Of a stretch of 64,000 nt of DNA, positions 46,955 through 58,573 are shown piece by piece (the first letter of the stretch is position 1; each line of letters opens with the position of its first letter). The stretch comes from Acanthacorydalis orientalis (lineage: Eukaryota; Arthropoda; Insecta; Megaloptera; Corydalidae). The notes beneath the pieces were generated by a model that searched no databases, was not told the origin of the DNA, and saw only the letters and a program-made list of their open reading frames with translations. The stretch spans positions 54,749,556 to 54,813,555 of the forward strand of contig CM068315.1 of assembly GCA_034766995.1 (NCBI GenBank), given 5' to 3'. The translations under genes and the position numbers were made by a program.

Positions 46955-47530
46955 TTAGGTTGGTAGAAAAATAATTACGGTTTGTGACCTTCAAATGCAT
47001 ATACATTTGAAGCATTTTTGATTTTCCTAACTGTTTTAAATGATCAAGAACTGTTGAATAACTAACACCTAACTATTGTGCAAGCTCTAGAATTGTTGTG
47101 CGTGGTTATGATTCAACTAACACCTTCAGTTGGTCGTTGTGAACTGAAGAAGAACACCCACGACCTTCTTCATCTTCAAGGCTCTCTTTCTAGCTGAAAA
47201 ATTTTTGGAGCCACCATTACAGCATACATTCCTAAACAATTTCCTCACCAAAATCATCGTTTAGCCTAAGAGCAGTTTCAGCTACTTTACTACTCATTTT
47301 GAATTCATACAAAAAATATTCTTATTTGCTTCTTTTCCATCTTTAATTCAATAGCCCAATTTGAAGTAAAATTATAATAAAACCAAAGTCGATGTTACAA
47401 AAATATAGACCGAAAAATTCACTTTAAAATGATATTGACATGAACACGATGAAATTACACGTTCATTGGAAAAGAATAAAGTTAGAATTCACAAAAGAAA
47501 AACTAAAATTATTGTCCTATCAACTTGATA
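46955..47530 (-). mobile_element. Mariner deletion derivative 2 (576 bp)
   Basis: The left end read inward is TTAGGTTGGTAGAAAAATAA. The right end read inward is TTATCAAGTTGATAGGACAA. On the minus strand lies the same leader, MEKKQIRIFFV, and a broken N-terminal transposase (HNDQLKVLVES, PRTTILELA, LGVSYSTVLDHLKQLGKSK). This is joined to MYMHLKVTNRNYF and the 3' end through the same deletion junction as in the 43.5- and 45.7-kb copies. Confidence 0.8.
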
Positions 47531-47628
47531 ATTTAAAACCCTTTTGAAACAACTTGTTAATTAAGTACCAACATTTCCATTGTCTGGTGATAAATATTAT
47601 TTTAATTTGAAAATGCTTTCTCGTTCTG
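47531..47628 (-). repeat. Repeat X, copy 2 (inverted relative to 26.1 kb)
   Basis: Minus-strand reading runs from CAGAACGAGAAAGCATTTTC through TATTTATCACCAGACAATGG to GGGTTTTAAATTAT, where derivative 2 begins. It lies between two mariner ends. Confidence 0.7.
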
Positions 47629-47634
47629 AAAACA

Positions 47635-47664
47635 AAAATCGCAATTATTTTCCTACTAACCTAA
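47635..47664 (+). mobile_element. Solo mariner end beside repeat X
   Basis: AAAATCGCAATTATTTTCCT then ACTAACCTAA. Read inward it is TTAGGTTAGTAGGAAAATAA. Confidence 0.65.
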
Positions 47665-47937
47665 TAATTTAATCAATATCTTTAACTGAGGAGTTACTTC
47701 TAATATCATAGTCTACTTCAGAGTAGTGATATAGATTTGTGAAAGTGAATTATACTCCCTGACAAAATTAAAATTATCACTTTTCTGGATAAATGGCGTA
47801 CTAATTATTAAACCAGCCTTTTTGTCTATTCTTTCACTTGTTTTCTGTACCATTTTGAAACAATCCTGTAGATTGAGTCGTTTAAAAGCATCCTCTGTTC
47901 GACTAATGGTTACCTTTTTATAAGTACTTGCTTTCTA

Positions 47938-48112
47938 AGAGCGGTTTCACACGAGTGGTTTTGTCGCCACAAAATGTGGTTGCTCAGCTAGAAATACATT
48001 GGTCAATACATACTTTCACATTGACTTTATAAACGGACGCACCGACAACAGTCTGTTTCCCGTTGTGGAGCCACATATTCTAGAATTACAAAAGCTCGTG
48101 TGAAACCGTTCT
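47938..48112. mobile_element. 175-bp inverted-repeat element (MITE-C)
   Basis: The left end is AGAGCGGTTTCACACGAG. The right end read inward is AGAACGGTTTCACACGAG, one mismatch in 18. The interior is richer in GC and non-coding. The superfamily is not identified, and no clear target duplication could be read. Confidence 0.75.
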
Positions 48113-49026
48113 AGCGATTCAAAATTCTCATTTCAGTTAACCGGTCTAATATTTAAATTTTTTAATATTTATTTATTTTTATTTTGTGTATTATTTTTTT
48201 TAAAAAAAACTCACTGCTATGTTTTAGATATAAAATGTAATTAAAAGATTAATTTATAAATGTAAAGAACGAAATATGAGAATTTATTACACATTTCAAA
48301 GGGAAAAAAACGCAATTAACAAAGAAAACATGTTTAGTGTTTCTAATTCTCCGAAATAGTATGTTGAACTTGATGCTGTTTTGTGTCACACTGATATATT
48401 TTTTTTTTTATAAATCTTGTAACTCTATCTCTTTAACCTTCGACGGGTAGTAATAACGTTGAACGAACGTATTCTCAAGATGATATTCATCTCTTCTGTA
48501 AGCATTTACGTGTGCCTTTGTTAAGATATTTCATATTGTGCTATTTTTTTCGCACTATATTGCAGAGCGAGATAGTTCCGTAAGGAGGTACGTAAACTTA
48601 ATACATTTTCATTGATATATATTTTCGTGGTATATTACATTTTGTATATATATATATATAAATGTAGTTTTTATTATTTCAATTTTCTTTAATTAAATTT
48701 GTTTTTGTTAAATAACTTTTTCTGTTTTAATACAACGTTTTAGCAAAAAAAATATAGTACAATTAGAAAATATACAATACCAATATGTGAATTGTATTAT
48801 ACATGTGATTTTTTTAAAAATCTGCTTTATTTGTTAAGTGGTTAGGAAAGTCGAGTATTTATAAAAGAAAATTTAATTTTTTCTTTATTTTATTTTAATG
48901 TTTAAATTTTTAATTAATTTATAACATATTAATTTGAAAATATAAAATAGGATTAAAATGATTTTTAGTTAATATTTAGATAGATTAACCATTCCCTATT
49001 TTCTTTGTATTTATAATACAGAAAAT

Positions 49027-49056
49027 AAACCCGTAATTATTTTCCTATCAACCTAA
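49027..49056 (+). mobile_element. Solo mariner end
   Basis: AAACCCGTAATTATTTTCCT then ATCAACCTAA. Read inward it is TTAGGTTGATAGGAAAATAA. Confidence 0.6.
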
Positions 49057-49059
49057 TAG

Positions 49060-50045
49060 CTATCTCAATTAGGAAAAAGTATTGAGAGAACAATACTTTA
49101 GCAAATAAAATTATTAAAGACCATTAAAATGAATTTAAAGACACCATTTTAATGTATTTCGACTTCAACATAAAGAATAATTCTAGAGCTGAACATTCGA
49201 CAAAAAATATCGTATCAGAAATTGCACTTAGCTTTTTGAAAACAATATTAAAAAAAAAGAAAAAACAGAATTCTGAATTTTCTATCCCTAAGTACACGAA
49301 AAAATCAAATTATCCTTTTAGTAGCGTTCAATGTCTACAATTAACACATATATCAGAGAACCTGGCCGACTCGAAGAGTGGCTCGATCAAAAAAGTTAAA
49401 AAAACATTAATTTAAATTCTTTTTCTGTTTAGTTTTTCAAATATATTCTTTCAAAAACTGAGATTTAACGAATTATATACAGTATTGATTGGGTATAATT
49501 CAATAGATTTAAACGTAAAATATTGTTTATGAAATTAATCCCTTTGAAAAAGGACAAAACATATAAATCAACTTTTAAAATATTTGTTCTACTTTCTACA
49601 CACAACACACTTTTCTTGTGATTGATTGTTTAATAATTGTTCGTTGGTCATTTTAATAATAGCTTATGCATATATCGATGCTGAGTTTATTATCTACAAA
49701 AATTAAAATCAAAATAATCATTAAAATTAAAACAGCATGGATAAAAGTAAACTAGTGTATGAACATCATTTAAATAGAAATGAGTACAAATAAACAAAAA
49801 TCTCCTTAATACTAATAAAATAAAATTAATGGAACTACTAGATATTAAATTTCTCATTGACTGCAGAAAAAATGCCATATTTCCAAAACTCTTTAACCTA
49901 ACTATTAATATTAGTTGTTGGACATTTTGATAAGAATGAATATTTGAGGTATTTAAAGTAAAAATTTGTTGTGAAAGTTAAATTAGGCAGCAAAAATAGG
50001 TTCCAAGAACTATAATTATGAAATGAAATATTGTGGAAAAGTTCT
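49060..50045. other. Gene-poor stretch
   Basis: AT-rich and unique-looking. The 87-codon frame at 49152-49415 is Lys/Ser-rich (QNSEFSIPKYTKKSNYPFSS), carries no recognisable domain, and is probably chance. Confidence 0.45.

Positions 50046-50048
<3 letters not shown>

Positions 50049-50126
<78 letters not shown>
50049..50126. repeat. (TA)n microsatellite
   Basis: About 76 bp of pure TA. Confidence 0.95.
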
Positions 50127-50127
<1 letters not shown>

Positions 50128-50329
50128 TTTTATGAAATGGTAACATTCTTCGAATTTCGTTTCTCTAAAATAAAAAAGAGATATCCCATATGAATTTATA
50201 TACGAAAAAAGTACAAACTCGTACGTGCGCTCTTTCATAAAATAAGAAATAACCCGTTCTCAAACAGTATAAAATTCGACATAAATCGATTCGATATGAA
50301 AATATTCACTGTACGAAACAGAATTTGCA

Positions 50330-50650
50330 GTTGACCTTTTCAGCATACTGTTAGAATGTAACGATGCAGACACGTGCGAGCAATGTCACGTGTTCGATAC
50401 CCGGTGAATGGTAGGCGATCCTTTGTACAATTTCGAGTATATCTTCATCCGTGACAGGGAAACGTTCCTCTTTTAAGTCGTTCGCTGAAGAGGTACGCTG
50501 TGACAAGTGGAAACAGGGAACGAATAAGGCATGCTTTAATTAAAATCATGTAGCCGAGTATGTTAGATCAGATGTCGTTCTACTGAATCAAAATTGGGCG
50601 TGTCGGTGTGTTGCATTAGGCGCTCGTACGTTATCATAAAATTCTACAGC
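50330..50650. other. GC-richer unique segment
   Basis: Balanced composition with CpG (CACGTGTTCGATACCCGGTG, GCGTGTCGGTGTGTTGC). Neither strand gives a defensible frame. Possible regulatory or conserved non-coding DNA. Confidence 0.3.
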
Positions 50651-50929
50651 TATTGTTTACATTATGCGTTGTATTATAATCACTATACCGCTTATCAAGT
50701 ACTTGTATATATTGTATGTCGATAACAATTAGTACTTCACACTGATTACTACTCTTTCAAAACAATACGCAACCAATTATAATGAATTTATTCCGTTAAT
50801 AGTCATTACAATTCATCACATTTTTGTACAATATATTTTTTTGCTTTATTTTGTTAAATACAGTTCAGCGTTCGGTAAATATGTTGTATACAATTTATGA
50901 ACAAAAATACATTCGAACACAACCATATT

Positions 50930-51315
50930 AATCTGATTTGCATTATTTTAAATTAATTAGTATTTGAAACGAGCGTCTACTTATATATTCTTATAACCAT
51001 ATAAATCAAACATAAATTATGTTCCAAAATTATTTTACTTTACAAAATATCATTTAATTACGGTTAACAACCTTGAAATTCACAACAATAACTTTAATTA
51101 TTTCTCACCGAAATTATTTTCATACCAACCTAAATATAATATATATATATATACATATATAATCTGATGTATGAATTTCAATTAGTATTTGAAAAATGCA
51201 TCTACTTATCATTTAATTGCATTACAAAATATCATTTAATTGCGGTTTATAACCTTCAAATTCACAACAAAAACTGTAATTATTTCTCACCGCAATTATT
51301 TTCATACCAACCTAA

Positions 51316-51362
<47 letters not shown>

Positions 51363-51376
51363 TATGTATATATATT

Positions 51377-51407
<31 letters not shown>

Positions 51408-51435
51408 GTATATATATTATATATATATAATATAT

Positions 51436-51495
<60 letters not shown>

Positions 51496-51624
51496 CTGAT
51501 GTATGAATTTCAATTAGTATTTGAAAAATGCATTTACTTATCATTTAATTGCGGTTTATAACCTTCAAATTCACAACAAAAACTGTAATTATTTCTCACC
51601 GAAATTATTTTCATACCAACCTAA

Positions 51625-51672
<48 letters not shown>

Positions 51673-51973
51673 CTGATGTATGAATTTCAATTAGTATTTG
51701 AAAAATGCATTTACTTATCATTTAATTGCGGTTTATAACCTTCAAATTCACAACAAAAACTGCAATTATTTCTCACCGCAATTATTTTCATACCAACCTA
51801 AATATAATATATATATATATAATCTGATGTATGAATTTCAATTAGTATTTGAAAAATTCATCTACTTATCATTTAATTCCATTACAAAATATTTAATTGC
51901 GGTTTATAACATTCAAATTCACAACAAAAACTGTAATTGTTTCCCAATGAAATTATTTTAATACCAATCTAAT
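50930..51973. repeat. Tandem array of mariner-end units and (TA)n
   Basis: Five units start at 50930 (diverged), 51161, 51493, 51670 and 51821, each with AATCTGATGTATGAATTTCA or a variant. Each continues ATTAGTATTTGAAAAATGCA, CATTTAATTGCGGTTTATAA, CCTTCAAATTCACAACAAAA, and ends CCGCAATTATTTTCATACCA then ACCTAA. That end is the terminus of the TTAGGTTGGT mariner, and TTGCGGTTTATAACCTTC is its subterminal 3' sequence inverted. Units are separated by (TA)n of very different lengths (10 to about 175 bp), so the period varies. Confidence 0.85.
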
Positions 51974-51982
51974 ATATATATA

Positions 51983-52071
<89 letters not shown>

Positions 52072-52072
52072 A
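51974..52072. repeat. (TA)n microsatellite
   Basis: About 95 bp of TA closing the tandem array. Confidence 0.95.
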
Positions 52073-52894
52073 GAAACATGACATTATGCGGCGTAAAAAA
52101 GAAAACAAATAAATTAATAGCGTTTGTTCAAAACTGAATACGTCCTCTTCATTACATATAACATAAAATTAGCTCAAACAATTCTAAAGTTTGACTTGTG
52201 TCATAATACCAAACAGATCTACCAGCTTATAAAAGCTTTCGCAGTCGGGCTAAGTGTTCTGACGTTATTACTGTTATCCTTTGGGTTTGTTACTAATTAA
52301 ATTAGTGTTGTAGTACAATTGATAGCTGTGATTTTAATTTATGTATGGTAACCTTCATTATGATGTGCTACAAATTCTAGAGAGAATTCATTATTGCTGA
52401 ACGGGTAGGAAAATTTATTTTAAACTTAGAAATTATTTACTTCCAATGAATCAACTTTCATTGTTGAATGTTTATATGTTACATATATATATATATATAT
52501 ATATAACTTCAATATAATAAATTTATAAACAAATAAAGTTACCAACTTATCCTTAATTTTATTTAAAATATAGTTTACTATATCATTAATCATTATTTGC
52601 AAGTTCCAACTTCATTTTATAGAGCACGAACATGTCTTGATATAGGATAAAGATATTTCGATCATTTCATTCAAGTTAAAGGGCAGTTTCGTTGACATGT
52701 TAAATCGAGTTGAGAAGGATTTACTGTCCATTTATCATACATATCAAACTGTGACGTTTTGTATACCAGAGTAAATAAGAATTAAAAGTATGATAAAAAT
52801 CTATATTTTTGAAACTAAAAAAAATTATAATTGAATCACATTATGAAGAAAACAAATTTAATATTCTTATATATCGTTTTTGCTTTTTTATGGT

Positions 52895-53365
52895 GTGAAC
52901 ATTGAGTTTTTCTACCACCTATCGAGTTGTTTTTCGTGGGTCCGCTTCAATAATAATTCTTATATCATTATCAGCTATAGCTGAAGGACGTCCACGACCC
53001 TCCTTAGCATCAAGACGTTCGTTTCCATAACGAAAATTTTGGAACCAGTGTTAAGCTCTACGTCCATCAATTGACTCTTCGCAAAAAAAAAACAAATTTG
53101 ATATTTCGAACAGTTTGTGTTGCTCTACGTCCAAATTTAGACCCATACCTTAAATCGCACGAATTTTCTTTTTTCCATTACCAATTTAAGAGATTCTATC
53201 TAACAATACTAAAGAATGAAATCAATAGACATAAGCTGAAATCATTTGATAATTTCATTGTTTACAATGATTTACTACATGACTATAACAAAAGATAACG
53301 GTAACTAGAAAAATCGGCACCAAACTTAAATGATAAAAACCGCAATTATTTTTCCGTCAACTTAA
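52895..53365 (-). mobile_element. 5' part of a related mariner
   Basis: The right end read inward is TTAAGTTGACGGAAAAATAA then TTGCGGTTT. The minus strand then carries a shattered N-terminal transposase: EKKKIR-like start, KFGRRATQTVRNI, then WFQNFRYGNERLDAKEGRGR, PSAIADNDIRIIIEADPRKT and TR, a stop, VVEKLN. It diverges from the deletion derivatives in protein and end sequence, so it is a sister lineage. The catalytic half and the opposite end are missing. Confidence 0.7.
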
Positions 53366-53510
53366 TATATTATTTTATAAAAATCTAATTACTATGTACT
53401 TAATAATTTAAAAAAATGAAAACTTTTTGTTAATTTTAAAGTCAACTAATCTTTTAATGACTATGTTGTATCTGTTTTTGTTGGAAAACATTTGAATATT
53501 TGAATATATA

Positions 53511-53540
53511 AGAACCGCAATTATTTTCGCACCAACCTAA
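53511..53540 (+). mobile_element. Solo mariner 3' end
   Basis: AGAACCGCAATTATTTTCGC then ACCAACCTAA, preceded by ATTTGAATATTTGAATATAT, a variant of the 3' subterminal sequence of the deletion derivatives. Confidence 0.6.
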
Positions 53541-53589
53541 TAATTTCAAATATATTTTATATTATGAAATCTGAACTTTTTTTATTGAC

Positions 53590-53590
<1 letters not shown>

Positions 53591-53624
<34 letters not shown>
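53591..53624. repeat. (TA)n microsatellite
   Basis: About 33 bp of TA. Confidence 0.95.
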
Positions 53625-53626
<2 letters not shown>

Positions 53627-54790
53627 AATTTATAAGATATAAAATAGATTGTCAGATTACAATTGTAATATTAATATATAAATAAGTAGATAATTAAACA
53701 GTATAACAAAGATATCCAAACACGACACCCCAATGAGACAATACGGCGTGACAAATATTTACAAGAATGTATTAAATGCATATTACATAATCTATCAAGT
53801 TTGAATAATCACGATTATAGCTCTAATAATCTCAAAATAGAGTATTTGCGTTTAAGATCGTATCAAGACAAGAGACAGCGCGCAGTTAACGATAAGTAGC
53901 TTTGAATACAGATTCAAAGCAAATACACTCGCGGGTGAAAATGCCACAATGCCATGTACCATCTGTGTCGGTGATAAAGGCAATTAGGTTTGCATTGTAT
54001 TTTGTAAACAAAAACTTGTATTTAAGGGAGATATTAACGTTCGTAACAAAAACACGCCGTACTATTGATTTTGGAAATGGATTTGTTTTTGATATACCTC
54101 TTTAAAAAGCATGAACCGAATGGGAATATGCTCGACTGGAAAAATGTAAAGCGTGCTCCTTCTCATAATGGAATAGATGTTGCAGCAAAACCGATTTTAC
54201 TCTACTCATTCGATTTCGTGATATCAATATGTTAATTTTTATAGTTGTTCCCGTTTACAAAAACAAACAACACTTTTGTTGTCTGTGTTTGTAATACACA
54301 TCGTGCTAGTAAAACCATTTTCGGTGAATACCTTTCAGTTACATGAAAAATAATGAATGTTCGTAGTTAATGCATGAATCCTGGGAAAGCGTGATGTATT
54401 TTTAAAGTTTATTTTTGAAAAAAAACACTAGATATATAAATTATAACAACTTTAAACGTGGACGTGTATGTATAAAGATAGAGAAAGAAAAAGTACAAAT
54501 GGAATAGTCCATAAAAGTTTTTTATTTGAAGATATAAATATAAAACTTAACAAAAGTATATGTATGAAAAATAAATATATTCGAAATAAATATGAATATA
54601 TTAATCACATTAATATGTCTAGCAGTTATATGATTTCACCAAAATAATTAAAATAATTAGGTTTATTTTTCTTATTCTATTTGAGTGTCATATGAGAATA
54701 TTCTTCACAATACAGTTCTGGCACTGCGATTGAACTCACTTTCAGAAATTATTTTTCTCTTCACTTCACAAGTTATAAAACATTCTAATT
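53625..54790. other. Gene-poor stretch
   Basis: 53870-54110 is somewhat richer in GC. Its frame reads MPQCHVPSVSVIKAIRFALY after an internal ATG, without a recognisable family. Nothing else was seen. Confidence 0.4.
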
Positions 54791-54792
54791 AA

Positions 54793-54965
54793 AAATGTTC
54801 AATAAATGATTATTGATAATTTTTGATTGTTGCCTTTTCCATCATTCTCAATATCTAATACAATGAAGTATAATAATCATTTATTGAATATTTTTAATCA
54901 AAAACATTTTCGTTATCATGGGACGAAAAAAGAATTCATTTGTAAAATCGAATTTCTCGGCATAA
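54793..54965. mobile_element. MITE-A copy 6, short
   Basis: TGTTCAATAAATGATTATTG then ATAATTTTTGATTGTTG on the left, and AATAATCATTTATTGAATAT then TTTTAATCAAAAAC on the right, its inverse. The copy is internally deleted and shows the terminal inverted repeat most clearly. Confidence 0.65.
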
Positions 54966-55454
54966 TATTAATTAAATATGTTTCACTGTAAAATCTTTTT
55001 TCCAACACAGTAAGTCTCCACTGACTAATAAACTTTTCAATATAAATAATATTTGTTTCTTTCATACTAACATGTCAAAATTTGAATTGTCAAATGTATT
55101 AAAAGTCAATGGAAAAAACTCGAAGAGTTAAATTGTTTTTTGAATTTGTGATTTGTTAATTTTGTGGAATTTAAAACATATGAATTTATTAATTACGGGT
55201 CAAGTATTAACATGGAATGTAGAAAAAATTATATATTTTAATTTATTTAATATATTTTTAAATTTCATTTTTAAAGTATTAAATCAAATTTTGTTGTATA
55301 CAGGTAATGAATATTATTGGATCCTTTGATTCAAGTATCGATTGACTTTTTAATAAAAGAAATTTCAGAAAATATATTTCTATCCCTGTGATTCCAATTA
55401 CACATTTATAAATTAATTTCTCCGTCCAAAAAATACAAAAAATATTTCGGAACA

Positions 55455-55705
55455 ATAATGTTCTATAAATGATAATTTTTGATTGCTGGTTATTCGAAGT
55501 TCGAGTAAAATACTACCATATTCAGAGTGCTAAAGTATACAAAAATCTATACCTTACTACTCTTGACAGATAATTTCTACTTTACCACTCTGAGGATAAA
55601 CATAATGCGTATAAGCACCAATCAAAAATAATCAATAATTTATTGACTATTTTTGATCATAAAAAATATTTTTTTGTTTGTGGGGTCACCGAAAAATTCA
55701 TTTGT
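55455..55705. mobile_element. MITE-A copy 7
   Basis: TTCTATAAATGATAATTTTT, ATTGCTGG ..., CAGAGTGCTAAAGTATAC, then CCAATCAAAAATAATCAATA, ATTTATTGACTATTTTTGAT and AATTCATTTGTA. It is nearly full length (about 250 bp). Confidence 0.6.
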
Positions 55706-55979
55706 ATTAATAATTTATTATAGAATATATTAATGTTATATCGATGTATCTTCCATCTTCTAAATTAAGTCCAGCTATGGATTATTAAGCACTGACAATT
55801 CTTATATTAGAATAAAATTATGAATTTAATATTCATTAATAATACATGTTTTATAATTAATCATTTTATTCTAACCGTTAAGAATTTCAACAATTATTAT
55901 TGTAAAAAATTATGTTTTATCTTATGCGGTGATTCTATTCATATTTTATTATTTAGATTAGTAAGAAGTATTTAAATAC

Positions 55980-55981
<2 letters not shown>

Positions 55982-56048
<67 letters not shown>
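55982..56048. repeat. (TA)n microsatellite
   Basis: About 64 bp of TA with two TG interruptions. Confidence 0.95.
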
Positions 56049-56200
56049 AATTGAGTGAGATACTTTACTTCCTGCTGCATTCGAAACAATTTCTTAAGTA
56101 TTGAGTTCCATTCATTGTTCTGTAACTCCGCAGCACATTTTCCAATAAACTGAAAGTTGTAATTGGAGAAGATAACGTGCCTCTTCAATTACATTCTTGA
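56049..56200 (-). other. Possible coding fragment
   Basis: The minus strand reads KRHVIFSNYNFQFIGKCAAE then LQNNEWNSILKKLFRMQQEV and KYLTQF, with a balanced amino-acid composition unlike the chance frames around it. There is no ATG, a stop lies just upstream, and the frame runs into a (TA)n tract. It could be an exon or a transposon fragment. Not recognised. Confidence 0.25.
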
Positions 56201-56535
56201 GGCTTCAGTATTCATTTCCCAAGAAGTATGCTTATAAATTTCATTGTATACTTTTATACGGGATTTGTTTATTTTATTGATTCACAGACATTTACACATA
56301 CAAGTTAATAATGATTTATTTTAGTTGTATAACGTAATAGGAGAAGGATTTTGTATTTTACAGGTCTTTATTTTTAACAAAAAGCCACTAATATCATTTT
56401 TTAAATGTCTGTGTATCTACAATCTCTCCTAATTTATTGTTTATTTTGATCGGTGCTTTTAAAAATACATAAATGTTAGAAAATTTGGTATAGATACTTT
56501 TTTGATAAATTACAAAAAATATGTTTCTTCAATCA

Positions 56536-56650
56536 CTAAGGGGATCTGCCCCTTACTAGCTATGCTCGCCGACCTCCGTGGGGCTTCGCTTCTGAATGCT
56601 TTGCATAAATTCGCTCAATACCTTTATATATATATATATATATATATAAT
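56536..56650 (+). repeat. GC-rich dispersed motif, copy 4, with (TA)n
   Basis: AAGGGGATCTGCCCCTTACT, AGCTATGCTCGCCGACCTCC, GTGGGGCTTCGCTTC, then about 35 bp later a (TA)n tract (56625-56648) followed by (GT)n. Confidence 0.5.
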
Positions 56651-57423
56651 GTGTGTGTGTGTGTTAATATGTCTATATAATCATTCTCGCAGATATATTG
56701 CAACGTAGTATTTTTATCTTATGTTTATATATATATTAGTATTTCTATATAATTACTGTCGCAATTATATTGCGATGTACTTGTATTTTAAAGTCGCACA
56801 TTTCAGTGAAGTTGTAATACCATTGTTATGTGGACTTATTAAAAAATTTCTCATATATTCCGCGAACCATGCTCCGCATTCATACACAGACAAAACACAA
56901 TAATGAGACAAAGGTTGGTTTCGGGGAAACTCTAACCCCGACGAACGACCAGAAATACTAAGCCACTTACATGATAAAGGTTACTCACACTTTCACAAAA
57001 TTCATGGAAAAAATTGTGGCTGATATGACACCAATATCATAATTTTTCGTGAAAATTTCGTGTAATTTCAGGTGTCATCGTCAATAATAATTTAATACAA
57101 AATCTCTACACGTTTCTACTAAAAATTTTTTGGTCAATTTTTTGAAATTTGACGAATTTTTTTTTGTATGTATAGATATATGGTTTAAACTGAATTTAAC
57201 AATTGATTTATCATTAAGTAATTATATTTAAAATATCTTTATACTAAACAAACTAATAGTGTTTAATCAGCATAAATAATTCTCTGAGAAAACCAAATTA
57301 AAATTTCTTGAAATAAATACAAATTTACACGGATTAATTGTGTAACTATAAACATTTGAAATTATAATACACATTTTTATTTTATTTGAACACGCATAAT
57401 AAATTTAAACAAATATTATGCAC

Positions 57424-57481
<58 letters not shown>
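57424..57481. repeat. (TA)n microsatellite
   Basis: About 55 bp of TA. Confidence 0.95.
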
Positions 57482-57484
<3 letters not shown>

Positions 57485-57539
57485 TCTGTGTGCGTGTTTA
57501 TGTTTGATCATAAAAAGTATCGAGATTGAAATCTCCTAC

Positions 57540-57790
57540 CTTCCTTAAACCAAAACTCTGAAGCTACACCTAACTTACCCCAGTTGACTAGTTTGTTTCC
57601 ATGTTAGGATTTATAGTCTGAAGATCCGGTGTCGACGAAGAAGCTTCAGCTGTTTGTATCAGTAATACAAATTATGGAAATCGTAGTCGACTACATATCG
57701 GAAGTGCTTTCCGTACACGAAAACGGTTTTCTCGAGTGCGCACTGACTTGTCGAAAGTATGTTTGCATAATGTGAGCTCCAGTTATTTCC
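57540..57790. other. GC-richer unique segment
   Basis: Mixed-composition DNA. A phrase (TTGTATCAGTAAT, then AGTGCTT.C.TACAC.AAAA) also occurs at 27.65-27.71 kb, so part may be repetitive. No coding frame. Confidence 0.3.
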
Positions 57791-58288
57791 AATATAGTGT
57801 GAATTATAATTTTAGTTTTCAATTTATATTACAAAACAAACACAGCCGACGTATATTAAATTCCGAATATAGTTTTTGTATGTTTGACTTTATATTGAAC
57901 TAGAATTTAATTTTAAATTTTATACAGAGTTATATTCAAAAACATTATGTCTGATTTAATCTCATACAAATTATTCATTCAAGCAAGACGCTTTTCAACC
58001 TCGACCAAAACTTGACATTTACTTAACTTATACATATATATATATATAACACCAAGGAAATGTATATTTATATATTTACATAATTTCTTGTAAAGTAAAT
58101 GTTACACAAATTATTGTGGAAATGTTGTGTTGATTCAAATTTTGTTCACTTAACATTAATTATAACATCTCAGTAGCAGTAAAACAAAACGTATCTCGAC
58201 AACTCTACAAGAAAATCTATCAAACATCACTTCTGTCCTTTTCCAGCAAAAAACAACAGTTACAATCCAAATGAAACTTTCTTCTGTA

Positions 58289-58292
58289 CATA

Positions 58293-58335
<43 letters not shown>
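58289..58335. repeat. (TA)n microsatellite
   Basis: About 45 bp of TA with one TG interruption. Confidence 0.95.
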
Positions 58336-58494
58336 TCAAATGACTCGTTTTGTAGTTCTCTCTCTAATTTCAACCAGCTTTTCTTAACAAGCGTAAAATC
58401 CGTTGCTTTATCGAAATTACATGAAATACTGGTGACTCAATACCTACACTGATGTCCAGAAAAAGGATATAAAACGTCTACTGGCATCACTCTG

Positions 58495-58498
<4 letters not shown>

Positions 58499-58572
<74 letters not shown>
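58499..58572. repeat. (TA)n microsatellite
   Basis: About 72 bp of TA with a central TGTATATG. Confidence 0.95.

Positions 58573-58573
<1 letters not shown>

Noticed and set aside
50345..50405. B-box-like GTTCGATACC, possible tRNA
   Set aside because: No A box at the required distance and no cloverleaf stems.
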